Of a stretch of 64,000 nucleotides of DNA, positions 59,854 through 64,000 are shown in pieces (within the stretch, counting starts at the first letter, position 1; each line of letters starts with the position of its first letter). A program made the translations under genes and the position numbers. The stretch comes from Hyphomicrobium sp. (GTDB lineage: Bacteria > Pseudomonadota > Alphaproteobacteria > Rhizobiales > Hyphomicrobiaceae). The notes beneath the pieces were generated by a model that was not told the origin of the DNA, did not search any database, and saw nothing but the letters and a program-made list of their open reading frames with translations. Where the stretch lies: the NCBI GenBank assembly GCA_003987725.1, contig RXJH01000003.1, positions 62,001 to 126,000 of the forward strand, written 5' to 3'.

Positions 59854-60894
59854 ATGGAGGCCAGTTTGCAGTTTGCCCCGATTATCAGAGCTTCAGCGCT
59901 TGTTTTCAGCGCTATCATTCTGACGGGCTGCAACGCTCCGCATTCCGAAGAGGCCGAAGAGCGAAACAACGTTCAGGACGTTGTTCCTCCGCCCGTTCAC
60001 ACCCTCACGCTCGCCGCATCGAACGAGCCCGTGAAGCTCCAGGGCATTGCAACCGTCCTCAATCCAGACGCGCTGCTGCAACTCGATGCCGACATCCGCT
60101 CGGCGACGGTCGCCGCGAGTTTCAGCCACGGACAGCTTGAGCGCTTCAAAGCCTCCACCATGCTGTCGAGACAGACGCTAGAAAACGCAGCGCGCCAGGA
60201 GGGCATGGACGCGTCGCAGTTGAAGCTGCTTCTGACTCGCCTTCAGCAATCGTGGGGCGATAAGGCGCCGTTCGTGAGTGCCGAAGCCCGGCAGACCTTG
60301 ATGGCCGATATCGCCGATGGAAAACGCGCCGTGCTTCGCCTCGATTTCCCCGATATGGCGGCGGACGAGCCTGAGAATGTCCGTGTCGTGCCTCTGCGCG
60401 GCGGTCCGGAAACGAAGGTTGATGTGCTATGGGCGGCGCCGTCCGGAAATCTCGCGATGCCCGGCGTCTCCTTCTTCGGCTTGATCAATGCCGGTCCCGG
60501 ACTGCGCGCCGGCGATCGCGCACGCGTCGTCGCCGATAGTCCGGAAAAGCTGAGCGGAACCGTCATCCCGAGCGCCGCGCTCGTCGTCTACGGAGGCAAA
60601 TCATGGTGCTACGTGGAAACCGGACCAAAGAAGTATGAGCGCAAGCTCGTGTCCTTGGAGGCGCCGGTAGACGACGGATTCTTCGTGAAGCGTGGCTTCG
60701 ACCCGGGCACGCGCGTCGTCGTGAAAGGCGCGTCCGTTCTGCTCGCGCGGGAAGCGACGCCAGGTGGCCTCGATGATGACGACGATGCCGAACCGCAAGC
60801 TCCGGCGCCTGGAGCCACACCGGCCGGAACGGCAAAGTCCGCGGCGCCTGCGGTTGCTCAAGGTCACACGGCTCCAACCGGCGATCCGGACTAA
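59854..60894 (+). CDS. Atypical RND adaptor-like lipoprotein (heavy-metal system)
   Basis: A 346-residue protein with a lipoprotein signal (SALVFSAIILTGC). The C-terminal half looks like the beta-barrel and membrane-proximal domains of adaptors: RAGDRARVVADSPEKLSGTV, IPSAALVVYGGKSWCYVETG and GFDPGTRVVVKGASVLL. The usual lipoyl motif and long coiled hairpin of CusB-like proteins are not obvious; instead the middle is a short helical stretch (LSRQTLENAARQEGMDASQL). It precedes the CusA/CzcA-like permease by six bases, so it should be its partner. Confidence 0.7.
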   Translation: MEASLQFAPIIRASALVFSAIILTGCNAPHSEEAEERNNVQDVVPPPVHTLTLAASNEPVKLQGIATVLNPDALLQLDADIRSATVAASFSHGQLERFKASTMLSRQTLENAARQEGMDASQLKLLLTRLQQSWGDKAPFVSAEARQTLMADIADGKRAVLRLDFPDMAADEPENVRVVPLRGGPETKVDVLWAAPSGNLAMPGVSFFGLINAGPGLRAGDRARVVADSPEKLSGTVIPSAALVVYGGKSWCYVETGPKKYERKLVSLEAPVDDGFFVKRGFDPGTRVVVKGASVLLAREATPGGLDDDDDAEPQAPAPGATPAGTAKSAAPAVAQGHTAPTGDPD

Positions 60895-60900
60895 ACTGGC

Positions 60901-63900
60901 ATGAACGCGCTCATACGCTGGTCGATCCGCTATCGTGGCTTCGTCGCTCTGCTCTCCGTTGTCTGGTTCATCGCCGGAATCTTTCTCGCGATGCGAGCGC
61001 CGCTCGATGTCTTTCCGGAATTCGTCCCGCCGCAAGTGACGATCCAAACCGAAACGCCGGGCCTCGCACCCGAGCGGGTCGAGCAGATCGTCACGCGCCC
61101 CATCGAGGCGGCGGTTATCGGCGGTCCCGGCATCGATACCGTTCGCTCGGAGTCCGTTTACGGCCTGTCCGTCGTGCTCGTGACCTTCGATCAAGGTGCC
61201 GATGCCAACGCGGCGAGGCAAGGCATCGCCGAACGCCTGACGACCCTCAATGGAAAATTGCCCGCAGGTGTCGGGCCGCCGAAGCTGACGCCTCTGACGT
61301 CGAGCACGATGGACGTGCTGAAGCTCGGCATCATCTCCGATCAGGTCGACCCCTATACGCTGCGCGACATCGCCGACTGGACGATTAAGCCCCGGCTCCT
61401 CGCCGTGCCCGGCATCGCGCGCGTCACCGTGTATGGCGGAGCGATCAGGCAGGTTCAAATTCAACCCGATCTCGAACGGATTGCAGCGCTCGGCCTGACG
61501 GTCACCGAAGTGATGGATGCGGCGAGCGCCGCAATCGCGCTTCGCGGCGGCGGCATCGTCGAGACACCGGCGCAAAGGATCACAATCGAAACACCTCCGC
61601 CCGCACCGGACCCGCGCGCGATTTCACAAGCCGTCGTCACGATGCAGAACAATCGCCCGGTTCGTCTTGCCGATGTGGCGACAGTGACGATCGGACCCGC
61701 AGCGAAAATCGGCGACGCCACGATCATGGGCCAGCCCGGAGTTTTGATCACGGTCTCCGGACAGTTCGGCGCCAATACGCTCGATGCCACCAAGGCGGCC
61801 GAAGCCGCGCTCGACGAGCTGAGGCCTGCGCTCGAACGCCGGGGCATTACGGTATATCCCGCACTCCATCGTCCGGCTTCGTTCGTCGTGCGGGCGCTGA
61901 AAAATCTCGAAACCGCCCTGGCGCTCGGCTCGGCATTGATCCTGTTCGTTCTCTATGCCTTCCTCCGAAGCGTGCGCGCGTCGCTCATCTCGTTCCTCGC
62001 GATACCGCTGTCACTTCTTGCGGCCGTCGCCGTGTTGAGCGAATTCGGCCAGTCGCTGAACACGATGACGCTCGGCGGCTTTGCGCTGGCGCTCGGCGTT
62101 CTTGTCGATGACGCGATCATCGATATCGAGAATATCGCAAGGCGCTTGCGCCTCGCGGGGCCCGATGCTAACCGGCTGAACATCATCGAAGACGCGTCGA
62201 TCGAAATCCGCGGATCCATGCTCTACGGCACGCTCGCGGTGATCTTCGCATTTTTCCCGGTGCTGTTCGCGGGGGGCGTCCAAGGCCGCTTCATCGGCCC
62301 GATGGCGCTGACGTTTATCCTCGCGGTTCTCGCCTCAATGCTCGTGGCGCTGACGGTGACGCCCGCGTTGTGTGCGCTGCTGTTGACGAACAGCGAGGAC
62401 ACGAAGGAATCGCCGCTGGTCAGGGGCCTGAAATCCGCTCAGCGGTGGGTGTTGGCGCTTGTGCATCGAGCCTGGGGTGCAACGGTTCTGCTTTTGGCGC
62501 TCGCCGCGTTGGCCTCCGCCGCGGCTGTACCATTTCTCCACAGTGAACTCATCCCGCAGTTCCGCGAAGGGCATTTCGTTCTGCAGATGGCGATGGCGTC
62601 TCCCGGAACGTCGACGGATGACGTCGTGCAGGTCGGCGAGCGCGTGACACAGGCTCTGCTGAAGCTCCCGTTCGTCGATACCGTTGGACACCAGATCGGC
62701 CGCGCCGAAGCCGGCGAGGACACCTGGAGTGTCGATCGAAGCGAATTCCACATCGAATTGAAGCCGGTGCACGATGAAAGCGAGGAAGAAGCCCAAAGCA
62801 TCATCCGCGACACGCTGAAGGGCTTTCCCGAAGTGAGAAGCGCGACATTGACGTTCCTCGGCGACCGCATCAGCGAAAGCTTGAGCGGCGAGACGGCGCA
62901 GGTCGTCATCAACGCCATGGGAACCGACCTTGCCTCGCTCGAAAGTGCTGCCGAAGACATTCAAAAAGCCGTCGCGGACATTCCTGGCGTCACCGACCTT
63001 AGAATGCCGCGCAGCGCGATGGTGCCGACGCTCTCGGTGAAGCTCGACCCCGTCGCGCTCGCAAATTACGGCCTCTCTTCGCGCGACGCGCTCGATGCGA
63101 TCCAGACGGCATTCGCCGGAACCACGGTGGGCCAGACCTACGATGGCGCACGCACCGTCGATGTCGTCGTCATTCTTTCTCCCGACGATCGAAACCGCAT
63201 CAGTGCGCTCGACAAGCTCATGATTGGCAACGCCGCGACGAGGACGCTTCTGAAGAACGTCGCGACGATAACGCTCACCGAGGGCCGCTCGAACATTCAG
63301 CACGAAGGCGCACAGCGTCGCGTTTCAGTCACCTTCAACGGGGGGAAGGATCATTCGCTACGCGAGATCGTGAATGAAGCGCGCGAACGTGTCGGAGCGC
63401 TGGCCTTGCCCAAAGATGTTTACGTCTCGTTCGCGGGGCAGGCCGAGGCGGAACGCGAAGGACAGATCCGGCTCGCTGGCCTGACCGCCATGAGCACCGC
63501 GCTCATCGTCGCTGCATTGACGATGGCGTTCCGCCGCCGCAGTCTGGCAGTGTTGGTGCTGATCAATCTGCCGTTCTGCCTCATCGGCAGCATAGCGGCG
63601 ATCGTGGCCAGCGGCATCGGCATAACGCTGGGAAGCCTCGTCGGCCTCATCACTGTTTTCGGTATCGGGGCGCGTAACTCTGTCATGATGCTGGCGCACG
63701 TCGAGCACGTGGCGGACGAGGAAGGGAAGGGCTGGAGCCCCGAAACCATCCGTCTTGCCGCCTCCGAGCGCCTCGCGCCGGTGTTCATGACCGCGCTGAT
63801 GGCCGCCCTCGGACTTGTGCCGTTGGCGCTGGGCCTGGGACGTCCCGGTCACGAAATCGAAGCTCCCATGGCGATCACGGTGCTCGGCGGACTGACGACG

Positions 63901-64000
63901 GCGACGCTTCTCAATCTCGGCGTTTTGCCGGAAGCGCTGATCCGCCTCGGGCGCCTGCTTCGAATTTCGGGAGCTGAGCCGAAGCCTCAAACATCCGGCG
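60901..64000 (+). CDS. CusA/CzcA-like heavy-metal RND permease (3' end outside the window)
   Basis: The frame is open from the ATG at 60901 to the last base, at least 1033 codons, close to the full family length. The N-terminus (IRWSIRYRGFVALLSVVWFI, then PLDVFPEFVPPQVTIQTETP and GLAPERVEQIVTRPIEAAVI) is typical of the HME subfamily. Helix 4 carries ALGVLVDDAIIDIENIARR with the acidic residues needed for proton coupling. The cytoplasmic half is followed by a second RND repeat (YVSFAGQAEAEREGQ-type run). The exported ion cannot be assigned: the Met triad of copper-specific CusA was not confirmed. Confidence 0.88.
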   Translation, partial: MNALIRWSIRYRGFVALLSVVWFIAGIFLAMRAPLDVFPEFVPPQVTIQTETPGLAPERVEQIVTRPIEAAVIGGPGIDTVRSESVYGLSVVLVTFDQGADANAARQGIAERLTTLNGKLPAGVGPPKLTPLTSSTMDVLKLGIISDQVDPYTLRDIADWTIKPRLLAVPGIARVTVYGGAIRQVQIQPDLERIAALGLTVTEVMDAASAAIALRGGGIVETPAQRITIETPPPAPDPRAISQAVVTMQNNRPVRLADVATVTIGPAAKIGDATIMGQPGVLITVSGQFGANTLDATKAAEAALDELRPALERRGITVYPALHRPASFVVRALKNLETALALGSALILFVLYAFLRSVRASLISFLAIPLSLLAAVAVLSEFGQSLNTMTLGGFALALGVLVDDAIIDIENIARRLRLAGPDANRLNIIEDASIEIRGSMLYGTLAVIFAFFPVLFAGGVQGRFIGPMALTFILAVLASMLVALTVTPALCALLLTNSEDTKESPLVRGLKSAQRWVLALVHRAWGATVLLLALAALASAAAVPFLHSELIPQFREGHFVLQMAMASPGTSTDDVVQVGERVTQALLKLPFVDTVGHQIGRAEAGEDTWSVDRSEFHIELKPVHDESEEEAQSIIRDTLKGFPEVRSATLTFLGDRISESLSGETAQVVINAMGTDLASLESAAEDIQKAVADIPGVTDLRMPRSAMVPTLSVKLDPVALANYGLSSRDALDAIQTAFAGTTVGQTYDGARTVDVVVILSPDDRNRISALDKLMIGNAATRTLLKNVATITLTEGRSNIQHEGAQRRVSVTFNGGKDHSLREIVNEARERVGALALPKDVYVSFAGQAEAEREGQIRLAGLTAMSTALIVAALTMAFRRRSLAVLVLINLPFCLIGSIAAIVASGIGITLGSLVGLITVFGIGARNSVMMLAHVEHVADEEGKGWSPETIRLAASERLAPVFMTALMAALGLVPLALGLGRPGHEIEAPMAITVLGGLTTATLLNLGVLPEALIRLGRLLRISGAEPKPQTSG

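Noticed and set aside
62335-63303. A 322-codon minus-strand frame inside the CusA/CzcA-like gene.
   Set aside because: Antisense shadow; Arg/His-rich translation. The plus-strand frame has clear RND motifs and is open to the window end.

Overview
The window reads as chromosomal DNA of an alphaproteobacterium, most likely a Hyphomicrobiales member of the Hyphomicrobium type. This rests on gene content: type II glutamine synthetase divergent from a DUF2735 gene, an IalB-family protein, a CpsB/Wza/Wzc exopolysaccharide (EPS) set, MeaB, a short aa3-oxidase subunit-IV-like protein and EcfG-like promoter motifs. GC content is high, coding density is high, and gene overlaps of the ATGA/GTGA kind are common. 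I see no rRNA, tRNA, insertion sequence, prophage or CRISPR array. The genus is an inference.

Layout. 1-2.3 kb: the tail of an unknown gene, then a YeiH-type exporter and its LysR neighbour. 2.3-7.3 kb: a sugar-nucleotide dehydratase/epimerase-like protein, a zinc-binding sugar methyltransferase and a GT92-like glycosyltransferase on the plus strand, then a TPR-glycosyltransferase fusion and a PilZ protein on the minus strand. 7.4-13.8 kb: small unknown genes, a giant Asp/Gly-rich repeat autotransporter, an IalB-family protein and a degenerate SDR-like protein. 13.8-18.6 kb (minus): LuxR regulator, GGDEF-EAL protein, O-antigen-ligase-like membrane protein and a FecR-like secreted protein.

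18.8-38.2 kb is a large EPS locus. CpsB-type phosphatase, Wza-like lipoprotein and Wzc-like kinase are followed by a J-domain protein and a TPR membrane protein. Next come seven GT-B glycosyltransferases in all, a second polymerase-like membrane protein and a WcaF-like acyltransferase. A specialised NusG paralogue, a WcaJ-like priming transferase and a Crp/Fnr regulator close the locus. Many junctions overlap, so translational coupling is likely. No Wzx flippase is visible.

38.3-48.4 kb is mixed housekeeping: a Tat-exported esterase, MeaB GTPase, DUF900 lipoprotein, a probable EcfG-type stress promoter pair driving two small genes, glutaminase, DUF2735, GlnII, a polysaccharide deacetylase and two small membrane proteins. 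48.5-55.1 kb holds two Gly-rich secreted proteins, a stand-alone receiver, a ribbon-helix-helix-like protein, an Hpt/hybrid-kinase pair and a secreted protein with a short internal repeat. 55.1-64.0 kb holds two divergent RND efflux systems: a HAE1-type adaptor/permease pair, and an atypical adaptor with a CusA/CzcA-like permease that runs off the window.

The recurring theme is the cell surface: EPS synthesis and export, c-di-GMP proteins (GGDEF-EAL, PilZ), an autotransporter, Gly-rich secreted proteins and envelope efflux. The points most worth a second look are the autotransporter passenger, the J-domain protein coupled into the EPS operon, the NusG paralogue beside the priming transferase, and a probable small RNA near 50.4 kb.
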